From positions 1 to 64,000 of the forward strand of contig NZ_PNMA01000013.1 in the NCBI RefSeq assembly GCF_013823385.1: 64,000 nt of DNA, read 5' to 3'. This document shows, one piece after another, positions 8,679 to 17,075 of the stretch (its first letter is position 1; every line of letters starts with the position of its first letter). The position numbers and the translations under genes were made by a program. Origin of the DNA: Hyphomonas sp. GTDB taxonomy: Bacteria; Pseudomonadota; Alphaproteobacteria; Caulobacterales; Hyphomonadaceae. Below the pieces are notes generated by a model. The model ran no database searches and was not told where the DNA came from. It was given only the letters and a program-made list of their open reading frames with translations.

Positions 8679-9188
8679 TCAGAGCTCGATATAGTCCGAT
8701 ACGATGCGGGCGGGGACCTTGCCGGTGGCGGGATGATCGAGGCGCAGGTGCCAGCCTTCGGCGTCCAGGAGGCCGGTGACATCGATCACCTCATCGATGC
8801 AGACGAAATTGTCCTTGTGGCGGCCGGTCCATTCCGGCGAGCGCGCGCGGGCCCGGCTCCAGACTTCGGCCTTTTCCCCGCCGGCGAGGAAGAGATAGTT
8901 GTGCTGCTCGCCGAAGAGGCCGGGCGTGTAGCCGCCGAGATTGACAAACCAGAGCCGGCGGGCAGGCGGGGCGGCGGCCTTGCCGGGCACGAGATCGACC
9001 TGCCAGCCATCCACCTCGGTCAGCTCTGCATAGCCATCAATGTGCAGCGAGGATGGCGTGCCCCACCAGGCGGCGCGCAGGGCCGGGACGGTGGCCTCTA
9101 TTGTCTCGCCCACCACAAAGCGCAGGTCGTGGACCTCGATACTGGCGCGGGGATGATCGCCCCCGACGAAGACGGCAAAGAGTTTCAT
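8679..9188 (-). CDS. DUF1543 domain protein
   Basis: The 169-residue cytosolic protein matches what I know of DUF1543: MKLFAVFVGGDHPRASIEVH at the start, LRFVVGETIEATVPALRAAW next, then SSLHIDGYAEL and LWFVNLGGYTPGLFGEQHNY. No enzymatic activity is established for the family. The start is ATG 9188; upstream extension would add low-quality sequence. A strong hairpin at 9340-9374 separates it from the MarR-type gene upstream. Confidence 0.8.
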   Translation of the reverse strand: MKLFAVFVGGDHPRASIEVHDLRFVVGETIEATVPALRAAWWGTPSSLHIDGYAELTEVDGWQVDLVPGKAAAPPARRLWFVNLGGYTPGLFGEQHNYLFLAGGEKAEVWSRARARSPEWTGRHKDNFVCIDEVIDVTGLLDAEGWHLRLDHPATGKVPARIVSDYIEL

Positions 9189-9339
9189 GCAGGTCGCCTC
9201 TGATCCGGGCAGCAGATTAGAGGCTGAAGCTTTCGGGGCAAGCCCCCTATCGCTCCCCTTCCGGCCCTCTTCCGGCCCCTGGCCGCGTTCAGCGCCGGGC
9301 CATGCCACCTGCAGGCAGATCATCCGCCCACGAATAAGG

Positions 9340-9378
9340 AAACCCCGGAGCGCCCCATCTGCGCTCCGGGGTTTTCCC
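9340..9378 (-). terminator. Rho-independent terminator after the MarR-type gene
   Basis: A 13-14-bp stem (AACCCCGGAGCGC / GCGCTCCGGGGTT) with a 7-base loop is followed by T-rich sequence on both strands. It lies 26 bp past the stop of the regulator gene on the minus strand. Confidence 0.8.
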
Positions 9379-9403
9379 GTCTTCTTCTCCCCCCAGGAAG
9401 ACC

Positions 9404-9898
9404 TTAGAGACGATACCGGATCTGGTCGGACCAGAAGCGTTCGAGACGCGAAATGGTCTTGTTGAGCTGCGAGAGGTCGTCAGCGCGGACGCTGGCGGTC
9501 GGCTCAAGCGCCGTGGCCTGTTTCTCGAACAGCTTTTCCACACGTGCACGGACTTTCTTGCCGCGCTCGGTGAGGCGCAGGGTAACCGTGCGCTTGTCGT
9601 CTTCCGAACGCGTCTGGACGAGATAGCCGCCCTCCTGAAGCTTCTTCACGTTGTAGGAAAGGCTGGTGCCGGCAAACGCGCCGCGGGCGCGGAGTACCGA
9701 AGCCGGGGCTTCGCCTTCACCAATCTCGTAAAGGAGCAGAGCCTGAACGCCCGTCAGCGAACGTTCGCCGGCGCGTTCCAGATCATCCTTCACCACATCG
9801 TGCAGACGGCGATGCGCCTGTTCGAGCAGAGACAGCGACTTAAGGAAAGATTCGCCGATTGTGCCTGTTGCAGTGTCCTGCATGTCGATCATCATCAT
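9404..9898 (-). CDS. MarR-family winged-helix transcriptional regulator
   Basis: The protein of about 164 residues has the MarR layout: N-terminal dimerisation helix, LTGVQALLLYEIGEGEAPAS, a recognition helix region (GAFAGTSLSYNVKKLQEGGY), the wing (RSEDDKRTVTLRLTERGKK) and a C-terminal helix. It should bind DNA as a dimer in response to a small ligand or an envelope or redox signal. Possible starts are GTG 9910, ATG 9898, 9895 and 9892, and ATG 9880; I prefer 9898 because GGTGGTGA lies just ahead. A set of repeated motifs directly upstream (9909-9944) is a candidate autoregulatory operator. Confidence 0.88.
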   Translation of the reverse strand: MMMIDMQDTATGTIGESFLKSLSLLEQAHRRLHDVVKDDLERAGERSLTGVQALLLYEIGEGEAPASVLRARGAFAGTSLSYNVKKLQEGGYLVQTRSEDDKRTVTLRLTERGKKVRARVEKLFEKQATALEPTASVRADDLSQLNKTISRLERFWSDQIRYRL

Positions 9899-9908
9899 AT
9901 TCACCACC

Positions 9909-9944
9909 ACTCAACTTTTACTCAACTTTTGTTGTAGTTTGAGT
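9909..9944. promoter_or_regulatory. Candidate operator upstream of the MarR-type gene
   Basis: Two exact direct repeats ACTCAACTTTT occupy 9909-9919 and 9920-9930. They are followed by AGTTTGAGT (9936-9944), the near reverse complement of the repeat start. The arrangement is A+T-rich and abuts the start codon, as expected of an autorepressor site. Confidence 0.5.
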
Positions 9945-10084
9945 AGATTTACAGGAGCAGGCCTAATAAATTGATAAGCACAATGCGGTTTCAAATGAAG
10001 TTGGTAAACAAATCAGAGAATACATTAACCGTTACTGCCCCGTAACGTGTTTTCCGGGATGTTTCTGTTTCAATCCGGCACATA

Positions 10085-10125
10085 AAACAAAAAACCGGCC
10101 CTGCTGCTGCAAGACCGGTCTTCTG
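10085..10125 (-). terminator. Terminator after the DUF805 gene
   Basis: On the minus strand the stem AAGACCGG / CCGGTTTT (10115-10122 and 10091-10098) encloses a 16-base loop and is followed by a T-rich run. It lies about 50 bp past the stop at 10175. Confidence 0.7.
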
Positions 10126-10174
10126 TACTTGGAATTGCTTGATCCACCCAAAATCAGCGGGCGGGATCACAGTA

Positions 10175-10897
10175 TCAGGCGAATACATCCGCGCTCATCT
10201 GCGCGCCATACTTGGGGCTGTCGCCATGCTTGTTTGGCGCGGGCTTTCCATCCAGCAGCATGAAGACCAGCAGGATCAGACCGCCGATATAGGGGATCAA
10301 GCTGATCAGGTAGAGCCAGCCGCTGAGATCCTGATCATGCAGACGCCGGACGGTGATCGCGATCGAGGGGAGGAAGGAATAGAGCGCCAGCAGCAGCGTG
10401 AAGATCGGCAGGAAGCCCGGATCGCCGTAGCTGTCCGTGTCCATGACGGCGACACTGACGAATACATCGACAATGACCACCGCAATGAAAGCGAGGATCA
10501 GGAAGAGCGTGAAGCCCCAATATTCCGAGCGCCGCGCGCGGCCATTGAACTGAACATAGTTGGTGGTGAGCGCGCGGGTGAAATAGGTCCAGAGGCCTTC
10601 GGCCGGCACAGCGGACGGGACGGCATAAGGCGGGGATTGAACATTTGGCTGAGGCGGCGGCCGGGGCGCGGCGTAGCCAGGGGCCATGCCGGCCTGAGGC
10701 GCAGCAGCCTGTGGCGCGCCGAGCGCATAGATGTCCCGCGCCTCATCACCGGTTGGCACGAAATCTACCTTGCTGCCCGGCCGCAGGACGGACCCATTGT
10801 GAACCTGCAGCTGCGAGAAGCGATACCGCTGCCCGTCTTCACCCAGGATCAGGCCCGGCCCCTCCGGACTGTCAGATTTGAGGACTTCACCACGCAT
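10175..10897 (-). CDS. DUF805 membrane protein with an N-terminal beta-barrel-like domain
   Basis: The 240-residue protein has two parts. Residues 1-60 (MRGEVLKSDSPEGPGLILGE, FSQLQVHN, LRPGSKVDFVP) resemble a cold-shock/OB-like small barrel. A Pro/Gln-rich linker (about 62-95) follows. Residues about 98-235 form a DUF805 domain: FTRALTTNYVQFNGRARRSE, then hydrophobic segments (FTLFLILAFIAVVIVDVF, IFTLLLALYSFLPSIAITV, LYLISLIPYIGGLILLVF), with RRLHDQDLSGW between them. DUF805 proteins are inner-membrane proteins of unknown role. The start gives the conserved MRGEV opening. Confidence 0.85.
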   Translation of the reverse strand: MRGEVLKSDSPEGPGLILGEDGQRYRFSQLQVHNGSVLRPGSKVDFVPTGDEARDIYALGAPQAAAPQAGMAPGYAAPRPPPQPNVQSPPYAVPSAVPAEGLWTYFTRALTTNYVQFNGRARRSEYWGFTLFLILAFIAVVIVDVFVSVAVMDTDSYGDPGFLPIFTLLLALYSFLPSIAITVRRLHDQDLSGWLYLISLIPYIGGLILLVFMLLDGKPAPNKHGDSPKYGAQMSADVFA

Positions 10898-10984
10898 ATA
10901 TCAGCTCCCTTGCTTGCCCGTCTTCTAACTGACGGAGGAAACGGGGGATTGTCCAGTAGGAACAATCCGGCAGGGCGCCTGCAG

Positions 10985-12046
10985 CTAGGAGAAGGTCAGT
11001 TCATCTGCGCCCAAGGGGGCAAAATACTGCGCCACATCTGCCTCGCTGACATCCTCGAGCCGGGCCGGCGACCAGACGGGGGCGTTGTCCTTGTCTATAA
11101 TGACGGCACGTACGCCTTCCTGGAAGTCGTGGCTCTGGACCTTGCGCCAGCCGATGCGGAATTCCATGCGCATGTTGTCTTCAAAGGTTTCGCAGCGCGC
11201 GCCTTCGCGCAGCTGGCGGAGAGCCACCTTGACGGTTTCGGGAGATTTGGCGCGAATTGTGGCTGCCTCGCCCTTTGCCCAGTCGCCGGGGTCGGCTTCC
11301 AGCGCGGCGACAATCGCTTCGGCGCTCTGGCCGGCAAAGCAGCGGTGGAGGGTGTCGCGGTGCGCGTCATAGGAGGGCGCTGGAACGGGGTGCGTCAGCC
11401 CACGGAGGATTTCGTCCAGCATGGCGCGGGCGTCTGCCGAGAAGTCGGCAGCTTCCAGCTGCTTGCCGAGCGCGGGCACCAACTCTGAGGGAAGGAAATG
11501 CGTGGCGACGCCGGCGGCGGCCACATCGGCGCCCTTCAGGCGCGCGCCGGTGAGGGCGAGCCATGTGCCAAGCTCGCCTTCAAGACGCGGCAGGAACCAG
11601 CCGCCGCCAACATCCGGAAAGAGGCCGATGCCGGTTTCGGGCATGGCAAACAGCGTGCGCTCGGTGGCAATGCGGTGTGAGCCATGCACGGAGAGGCCCA
11701 CGCCGCCGCCCATGGTGACGCCATCGAGAATGGCGATGACCGGCTTGGGAAAGGCCTTGAGCGCGGCGTTCATGCGGTATTCGGTGCGGAAGAAATCGCG
11801 CGCTTCGGCCGCGTCGCCCGCGCCGCTCTCCGCAAGCATGCGGATGTCCCCGCCCGAGCAGAACCCCCGCGTGCCTTCCTGATGATCGATCCATATGATA
11901 TGAATGGCGGGGTCATCTCTCCAGGCGGCGAGCGCCTTGAAGATGGCGGCGCACATCGGCGTGTTGAGGGCATGCAGCGCGGCAGGGCGCGTGAGCGTGA
12001 TCCGGCCAATTCCGCCAGCGGCTCTGATGTCTACGTCTGCGCTCAA
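10985..12046 (-). CDS. 3-hydroxyisobutyryl-CoA hydrolase (enoyl-CoA hydratase/isomerase fold)
   Basis: The 353-residue protein has the crotonase fold of the HIBYL-CoA hydrolase branch. Motifs are TLTRPAALHALNTPM, TRGFCSGGDIRMLAESGAG (oxyanion hole), ILDGVTMGGGVGLSVHGSH and FAMPETGIGLFPDVGGGWFL (catalytic Glu). The C-terminus (DNMRMEFRIGWRKVQSHDFQ, GVRAVIIDKDNAPVW) is the long one of this subfamily. It should release 3-hydroxyisobutyrate from its CoA ester in valine breakdown. The start is TTG 12046, chosen because AGGAG lies 6 bases ahead and the protein then opens with the family-like SADVDIRAAGGIG; an upstream ATG at 12199 would add poor sequence. A matching acyl-CoA dehydrogenase lies at 15877-17016. 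Confidence 0.9.
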   Translation of the reverse strand: MSADVDIRAAGGIGRITLTRPAALHALNTPMCAAIFKALAAWRDDPAIHIIWIDHQEGTRGFCSGGDIRMLAESGAGDAAEARDFFRTEYRMNAALKAFPKPVIAILDGVTMGGGVGLSVHGSHRIATERTLFAMPETGIGLFPDVGGGWFLPRLEGELGTWLALTGARLKGADVAAAGVATHFLPSELVPALGKQLEAADFSADARAMLDEILRGLTHPVPAPSYDAHRDTLHRCFAGQSAEAIVAALEADPGDWAKGEAATIRAKSPETVKVALRQLREGARCETFEDNMRMEFRIGWRKVQSHDFQEGVRAVIIDKDNAPVWSPARLEDVSEADVAQYFAPLGADELTFS

Positions 12047-12158
12047 CTTGCTCTCCTGCGATCGTGAAGTCCGGATGACCGGACTCTGTTCAATTAAATC
12101 AATGGCTTTGGACTGGGCTTTACCCGGATATGTCATTCTGGAGACATGCCATTCCCTG

Positions 12159-12485
12159 ATGGCCCAACACCCTGCCCATGACCGCCTGGCCATCCCCATG
12201 ACCCAACAGCGCTCTCAAATCAACCATCAGCCCTTCCTGCAATATAACAGGCGGGGACAGCGGATCCGCGTCGAAGGCAAGGCATATGTGCGCCTCGGCC
12301 TGTTCAAGCGCCTGGAATGCGAGCTGCGGGACATATCCCCCGGCGGCGCGCGCATCTGCGTGCCGGAAGGGGTGGAGCTGCCCGAACAGTTCGTGATGAC
12401 GCTGCCCCAGTTCAAATATCCGCGCACCTGCATGAAGCGCTGGTCGAGCGGCCGGGATGTGGGTGTCGAGTTCCGGATGGACTGA
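12159..12485 (+). CDS. Single-domain PilZ protein
   Basis: The protein of about 108 residues is essentially one PilZ domain. It has both c-di-GMP-binding signatures: the arginine-rich RRGQR in YNRRGQRIRVEG and the DISPGG (D/NxSxxG) turn, followed by the strands RICVPEGVEL and VGVEFRMD. It is likely a cytosolic c-di-GMP effector. Two in-frame ATGs (12159 and 12198) are possible, and neither has a good ribosome binding site, so the start is uncertain. It is divergent from the HIBYL-CoA hydrolase gene and converges with the dioxygenase gene. Confidence 0.85.
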   Translation: MAQHPAHDRLAIPMTQQRSQINHQPFLQYNRRGQRIRVEGKAYVRLGLFKRLECELRDISPGGARICVPEGVELPEQFVMTLPQFKYPRTCMKRWSSGRDVGVEFRMD

Positions 12486-12497
12486 AGGCGCGCAGCG

Positions 12498-13337
12498 CTA
12501 ATTCAGGGCGCAGCCTTCGATGGTGATGCGGTGCATCAGGCGCCGCTCGCCGTGATAATCATTCATTGCCCAGTGCCAGGTGGCGCGGTTGTCCCAGAAG
12601 GCGACCGAGCCGTCGCGCCATTTGAACCGGTGGGCATGATCGGGCTTCATCGCATGGGCATAGAGGCGCATCAGCAGCGCGCTTGAGGCTTCCTCAGAAT
12701 AGCCGGCAATCTTCGTGGTGAAGGCGGGGTTCACATAGAGCGCCTTCCTGCCGCTGAGCGGATGGGTGATGACGACGGGGTGGGTGACGTCTTCCAGCAC
12801 ATCGGCTGCGGCCGTGTTGCCGATGCGCCCGCCGGTATCTTCGTTGGCCTTGTAGAAATTGTTCTGCGCCGAGCCGAAGATATGCTTGGCCGAATGCACC
12901 GCGCGCAGGCCGGCGATCTCTTCCTTCGTGGCCGCGTCCAGCGTGTCATAGGCGGTATACATGGAGGCAAACCAGGTGTCCCCGCCCGCATCGGGCAGCT
13001 GGCGCGCGACGAGGACGGAGCCCATGGCGGGCTCGGCATCATAGGAATGATCCGTGTGCCAACCGCCGCCGATATTGGTTTTCTGTTCCTTCTCCTTCAG
13101 CACGAGCGCAATTTCCGGATAGCGCTCATGCGCCAGGAAGAAACGGTTGATATTGATCGGGCCGAAGCGGCGGGCAAAGGCGATGTGATCATCTTCGGAA
13201 AGCGACTGATCGCGGAAGAAGATGACGCCGTGATCGGCATAGGCCTGGCGGATGGCGGCGAATTCGGCGCCGGACAGATGGCGGATATCGACGCCGGTAA
13301 TCTCGGCGCCTGCGCCTTCAAGGGATGTGATCTGCAT
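12498..13337 (-). CDS. TauD/TfdA-family Fe(II)/2-oxoglutarate dioxygenase
   Basis: The 279-residue protein belongs to the TauD/TfdA fold. The iron triad is visible: His and Asp in WHTDHSY (near residue 87) and the distal His in WHWAMNDYHGERRLMHRITI near the end, where an Arg also binds 2-oxoglutarate. The opening SLEGAGAEITGVDIRHLSGA and VIFFRDQSLSEDDHIAFARR are also typical. It would hydroxylate or cleave an unidentified substrate; no sulfonate transport genes are nearby, so taurine is not supported. GGAGG lies just before ATG 13337. Confidence 0.9.
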   Translation of the reverse strand: MQITSLEGAGAEITGVDIRHLSGAEFAAIRQAYADHGVIFFRDQSLSEDDHIAFARRFGPININRFFLAHERYPEIALVLKEKEQKTNIGGGWHTDHSYDAEPAMGSVLVARQLPDAGGDTWFASMYTAYDTLDAATKEEIAGLRAVHSAKHIFGSAQNNFYKANEDTGGRIGNTAAADVLEDVTHPVVITHPLSGRKALYVNPAFTTKIAGYSEEASSALLMRLYAHAMKPDHAHRFKWRDGSVAFWDNRATWHWAMNDYHGERRLMHRITIEGCALN

Positions 13338-13427
13338 GGTTTCCTCCCTGCCCGCGCTCCGGCGGGCTTCGGGAGGGAGACTAAACCCGGCCGGCATCAA
13401 TTGGCAATTACCCTGCCTAAACCCTCG

Positions 13428-13985
13428 CTATACGCCCGCTGCTCTGCCGCTGAGCATCCGGGCGAGCGTTCCGTCCCTGTCGATCAGGGCATGTTTCAGC
13501 GCCGCCAGGAAATGCAGGCCGATGAGGGCGATGAAGGCATAGGCGACGAGGCCGTGGATCTGGCGGCCAATCGGGCGGATGCCGTCAATGTCCATGATCG
13601 GCGGGATGGTGAAGAGGCCATAGATGTTGATGGGCCGCCCGCCGAGGAGCGACATCAGGAAGACGCCGGAAAGCGGCATTGCCAGCATGCAGAAGATCAG
13701 CCCCCAATGCGTCACGCGCGCGGCGGTGATCTGCCAGCCAGGCACGCCGGCCATTGGCGCGGGAAAGCCCTGGCGAATGCGCCACCAGACACGCCAGAGC
13801 GCGAACAGCAGCAGCACGGTGCCGGTGGCCCGGTGCATGGCCATGATCGGCGCGCGTTCTTCCCCTTCTACCCCGCTATAGGCGAGATAGAGGCCCACAA
13901 GGATCACGCCGGAAAAGAGTAGCGCGCCGAGCCAGTGGTTCAGCCGCGAAAGGCCACCATAGGTGGCGGTGGATTTGTCCGTCAT
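13428..13985 (-). CDS. Cytochrome b561 family membrane protein
   Basis: The 185-residue protein has four transmembrane helices with the haem-binding histidines of bacterial b561: LNHWLGALLFSGVILV, AMHRATGTVLLLFALW, THWGLIFCMLAMPLSG and QIHGLVAYAFIALIGLHFLA. It should carry two haem b groups and move electrons between the quinone pool and a partner, as CybB-type superoxide:ubiquinone oxidoreductases do. It lies upstream of the dioxygenase gene on the same strand and downstream of a globin gene, but with gaps that do not prove an operon. Confidence 0.93.
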   Translation of the reverse strand: MTDKSTATYGGLSRLNHWLGALLFSGVILVGLYLAYSGVEGEERAPIMAMHRATGTVLLLFALWRVWWRIRQGFPAPMAGVPGWQITAARVTHWGLIFCMLAMPLSGVFLMSLLGGRPINIYGLFTIPPIMDIDGIRPIGRQIHGLVAYAFIALIGLHFLAALKHALIDRDGTLARMLSGRAAGV

Positions 13986-14024
13986 CGATCTGTTTCCCTC
14001 TCTTCCCAGAGAAACAATAGCGCA

Positions 14025-14414
14025 TCAGGCGATGGCGGCAATCTCACTTAGAAGTTCGGCCCAGGCCGCTTCCTCCTTTGCTGTCCAATCTGGCAGCAGA
14101 AGATCCCGGAAGACATCGCGGATGCTGGCGAACATCACGTCAAACTCCGCCCCCTCCACGCCATAGCCGCCATGAGAGAAGCGGGCTGCCGAAATGATGA
14201 CGCGCTGAGAGCCAGAGCCCTCCACCAGGCCGAGGATCGCCTCGAAACAGGTTTCCAGCATCGAGCCGCGCACGCCGCCATCGGTATCCATGTCAAACAG
14301 CGGCTTGAAATCCGGGCGCAGCTCAAAAAGGCGCGCATAGATCAGCGGGGCGGGATCCGCGCAGGCCTCGGCGGCCCGCTCGAAGGTCGCGTGGATGATC
14401 TCTGCGTTTGGCAT
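14025..14414 (-). CDS. Single-domain bacterial globin
   Basis: The 129-residue protein has the globin pattern of bacterial haemoglobins: IYARLFELRPDFKPLFDMD (helices B-C, CD region), then AARFSHGGYGVEGAEFDVMF, in which the His is the expected proximal haem ligand followed by the YGV motif, and a final helix (WTAKEEAAWAELLSEIAAIA). It lacks the reductase domain of flavohaemoglobin. The likely role is O2 or NO binding in the cytosol. It sits beside cytochrome b561 on the same strand. Confidence 0.82.
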   Translation of the reverse strand: MPNAEIIHATFERAAEACADPAPLIYARLFELRPDFKPLFDMDTDGGVRGSMLETCFEAILGLVEGSGSQRVIISAARFSHGGYGVEGAEFDVMFASIRDVFRDLLLPDWTAKEEAAWAELLSEIAAIA

Positions 14415-14469
14415 GGGCGCTCCCCTTTATGGCAGCGCTGAGTGAAGCCGATCCGGCAGGGCCGCGCAA

Positions 14470-15447
14470 TCAGCGTGCTTCGTGAACCTGCGGGCCGAGG
14501 GTCTCGATCCGGTTGGTCCAGACATAGCCGCCGAAGCCTTTGGGCACCTTTGCCAGCTGGGCGGGGGTGTCGATGCCCGGCGTGCCCTCATCCCCGGTGC
14601 CCACACTGCCGAAGAGGAGGACGAAGGAGCCAGCCGCATTCATCCGGGCCTCGAAGGCGCGCGGCCAGCCCCAGAGGAAAGGCGCATAATCGATCGGCAC
14701 GGGAACCAGCGTGTTGTGGCAGGATTCCGGAACAATGCCGCTCCAGCCGATCAGGGCATAATCCTTCAGGCAGCTTTTGGCAGTGTCCTTGGTGAAATAC
14801 GGCATGTCCGGAATACGCTCCACCAACGCCTCGCTCGGGATGGGCGCGCCATAGACGCCCCAGACCTGCGCGCGCCAGCGCGGGTTTGCCTCCAGCATCC
14901 CGGCCAGCACCCGGCCCTCCTCAGCGCGCCGGCTTTTGAAGTTGACGAGGAAATGGCCTTCCGGGAAAGCGTCCAGCACTTCGGGAAGCGACCTGATCAT
15001 GCCCACGCCCTTGCCGCGCAGGGGGAAGGTTTCTCCGCCATCGGCGGTGTAGCCATAGCCGGCATCCAGTGTCCGGATGAGGCTCATGGGCGTCTTGTCG
15101 GTCACGCCTTCGGCCTCCGTGCGGCAGTCGAGTGTCCAGTCATGGAAGACGGCGAACTCGCCATCGGGCGTGAGATGCACGTCGATCTCGACGACCTCTG
15201 CCCCGGCCTTGAAGGCGGCCGCCATAGAGGGCAGCGTGTTCTCGATGAAGTCGTGCGTAGGCGGATAGATGCGGATGGCGGTGCAGGTATCCCGCTCAAG
15301 GTCTTCGCGGTGATAGGTCTGGTGGACACCGCGATGGGAAATGAAGCGGGGCGGGCCCTCCGAGGCGGGCGGCGTGAAGAGGTTGGTGTTGCGCAGCCAG
15401 AGAGCGGCAACGAGAACCAGAAGGCCGATCAGGATTTTCTTCAGCAT
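14470..15447 (-). CDS. Glycerophosphodiester phosphodiesterase family protein
   Basis: The 325-residue protein starts with one hydrophobic helix (LIGLLVLVAALWL), so it is probably anchored in the inner membrane and faces the periplasm. The GDPD motifs are FISHRGVHQTYH (near residue 36, catalytic His and Arg), IENTLPSMAAAF, then VVEIDVHLTPDGEFAVFHDW (metal ligands and the second catalytic His). It should cleave glycerophosphodiesters to glycerol-3-phosphate and an alcohol; a lysophospholipase-type variant is possible. Cysteines in the C-terminal half (KSCLKDYA, PESCHN) are unusual additions. Confidence 0.88.
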   Translation of the reverse strand: MLKKILIGLLVLVAALWLRNTNLFTPPASEGPPRFISHRGVHQTYHREDLERDTCTAIRIYPPTHDFIENTLPSMAAAFKAGAEVVEIDVHLTPDGEFAVFHDWTLDCRTEAEGVTDKTPMSLIRTLDAGYGYTADGGETFPLRGKGVGMIRSLPEVLDAFPEGHFLVNFKSRRAEEGRVLAGMLEANPRWRAQVWGVYGAPIPSEALVERIPDMPYFTKDTAKSCLKDYALIGWSGIVPESCHNTLVPVPIDYAPFLWGWPRAFEARMNAAGSFVLLFGSVGTGDEGTPGIDTPAQLAKVPKGFGGYVWTNRIETLGPQVHEAR

Positions 15448-15876
15448 GCGTGCGCCCCTCGCGTTTTGGTGAGCGCCTTTTCGCGGGGGAAGACGGCGGG
15501 ATAAGGGCAGGTTTAGGATTGTTTCCGGCAGGGCGCCGCCTTTGCCGATGACGCAGGGTGGCGGCCCGGTACGGAAGTTTTGAAAGCCTTCGCGGAAGTC
15601 ATCACCACCAGGATCGGGAGGCGCGCCACGAAAGCCCCCCTCCGTCTCGCGCCTCTGGCGCGATCCACCTCCCCCGCTTCGCAGGGGAGGATTTCAGCTC
15701 CAGCTGAGATGGCGTGGCAGTATCCTCCCCTGCGAAGCGGGGGAGGTGGCAGACCGCAAAGCGGGCTGACGGAGGGGGAAAATGCGTCGCGCCCCAGCGC
15801 AGCGCCATCAGTCAGCGTCGCCCCCCTCACCCCTGCCCCTCTCCCAAGGGAGAGGGGTTCCAAGGTCGCGCCTATA
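15448..15876. other. Intergenic gap rich in palindromes
   Basis: This 429-bp gap between two minus-strand genes holds the inverted-repeat structure at 15665-15749 and, at about 15820-15860, a further hairpin CCCCTCTCCC-AA-GGGAGAGGGG of family C. The reading frames across it are repeat-derived and not convincing. Confidence 0.6.
15665..15749. repeat. Large inverted repeat, intergenic family B
   Basis: Two 28-base arms (15665-15692 and 15722-15749) are perfect reverse complements around a 29-base spacer. Each arm is itself a near-palindrome (CCTCCCCCGCTTCGCAGGGG). The right arm is followed by CCGCAAAGCGGGCTGACGG, a module that recurs in altered form at 61230-61250. Confidence 0.8.
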
Positions 15877-17016
15877 TCAACCCTTCAGCATATCCCGCGA
15901 AATAATCACCCGCATCACTTCGTTCGTCCCCTCCAGGATCTGGTGGACCCTCAGATCCCGGACGATGCGTTCGACATGGTAGTCGGCGAGGTAGCCGTAG
16001 CCGCCGTGGATCTGGAGGGCGTCGTTGGCGACCTTGAAGGCGGTGTCGGTGACGAAGCGTTTGGCCATGGCGCACCAGCGGGTGGCGTCCGGCGTCTTGC
16101 CGTCGAGGCGGCCGGCGGCCTCGTAGAGCATCAGGCGGGCGGCCTGCAGCTCGGTTTCCATGTCGGCGAGTTTGAACTGGGTGTTCTGGAAGTCGGCGAT
16201 GGCCTTGCCGAATTGCTGGCGCTCCCTGGCATAGCTGACCGCCTTGTCGAGGGCGAGTTGGGCGCCGCCGAGGGCGCAGGCGGCGATGTTGAGGCGCCCG
16301 CCATCAAGGCCCGCCATGGCGAAGCGGAAGCCGTGACCTTCCTCGCCGATGCGGTTTGCCGCCGGCACGCGCACGCCGTCCAGAATGACCTGCCGCGTCG
16401 GCTGGGATTTCCAGCCCATCTTGCGCTCGTTGGCGCCAAACGACAGACCCGGCGTATCCTTCTCGATGATGAAGGCGGAGACGCCCTTGGCGCCATCATC
16501 AGACGTGCGCGCCATCAGGACATAGACATCCGAGGTGCCCGCGCCCGAGATGAACTGTTTGGTGCCGGTGATCACATACTCGTCGCCGTCTTTGACGGCC
16601 TTGGTCTTGAGGCTGGCGGCATCAGAGCCCGAGCCGGGCTCGGTGAGGCAGTAGGAGGCGATCAGCTCCATTGAGGTGAGACGCGGGAGCCAGGCGGCGC
16701 GCTGCTCCTGCGACCCAAAGGTGTCGATCATCCAGCTCGCCATATTGTGGATGGAGATAAAGGCAGCGGTGGAGACGTCGCCATAGGAGAGCTGCTCGAA
16801 GATCAGCGCGGCATCTGTGCGGGTGAGGCCGGAGCCGCCGACATCGTCCTTCACATAGATGCCCGCAAAGCCGAGTTCTGCGGCCGATTTGATCACATCG
16901 ACGGGGAAATGGCTGTCCCGGTCCCAGGCTTCCGAATGGGGGGCGAGCTGGTCAGCGGCGAATTTGGCCGCCATATCGCGGATCATCTGCTGTTCGTCTG
17001 TGAAGATGAGGCTCAT
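15877..17016 (-). CDS. Acyl-CoA dehydrogenase, isobutyryl-CoA dehydrogenase-like
   Basis: The 379-residue flavoprotein has the complete acyl-CoA dehydrogenase fold: YCLTEPGSGSDAASLKTKA (FAD/substrate loop, near residue 120), GTKQFISGAG, GLDGGRLNIAACALGGAQ, RQQFGKAIADFQNTQFKLAD, and QILEGTNEVMR (catalytic Glu, near 365). The C-terminal sequence and the WDRDSHFP opening resemble the ACAD8/isobutyryl-CoA group. It would convert isobutyryl-CoA to methacrylyl-CoA with electrons to ETF, in valine degradation. The HIBYL-CoA hydrolase at 10985-12046 supports that reading. The substrate assignment is inferred. Confidence 0.9.
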   Translation of the reverse strand: MSLIFTDEQQMIRDMAAKFAADQLAPHSEAWDRDSHFPVDVIKSAAELGFAGIYVKDDVGGSGLTRTDAALIFEQLSYGDVSTAAFISIHNMASWMIDTFGSQEQRAAWLPRLTSMELIASYCLTEPGSGSDAASLKTKAVKDGDEYVITGTKQFISGAGTSDVYVLMARTSDDGAKGVSAFIIEKDTPGLSFGANERKMGWKSQPTRQVILDGVRVPAANRIGEEGHGFRFAMAGLDGGRLNIAACALGGAQLALDKAVSYARERQQFGKAIADFQNTQFKLADMETELQAARLMLYEAAGRLDGKTPDATRWCAMAKRFVTDTAFKVANDALQIHGGYGYLADYHVERIVRDLRVHQILEGTNEVMRVIISRDMLKG

Positions 17017-17075
17017 TGGCGTGGCCCTCCGATTGGCTTAAGTCTTTGGCCCGCTTGTCCTGTGAGCCCTGATAT

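Noticed and set aside
10139-11488. 449-codon open frame on the plus strand over the DUF805 and hydrolase genes
   Set aside because: It is opposite two recognised genes and has no protein-like features.
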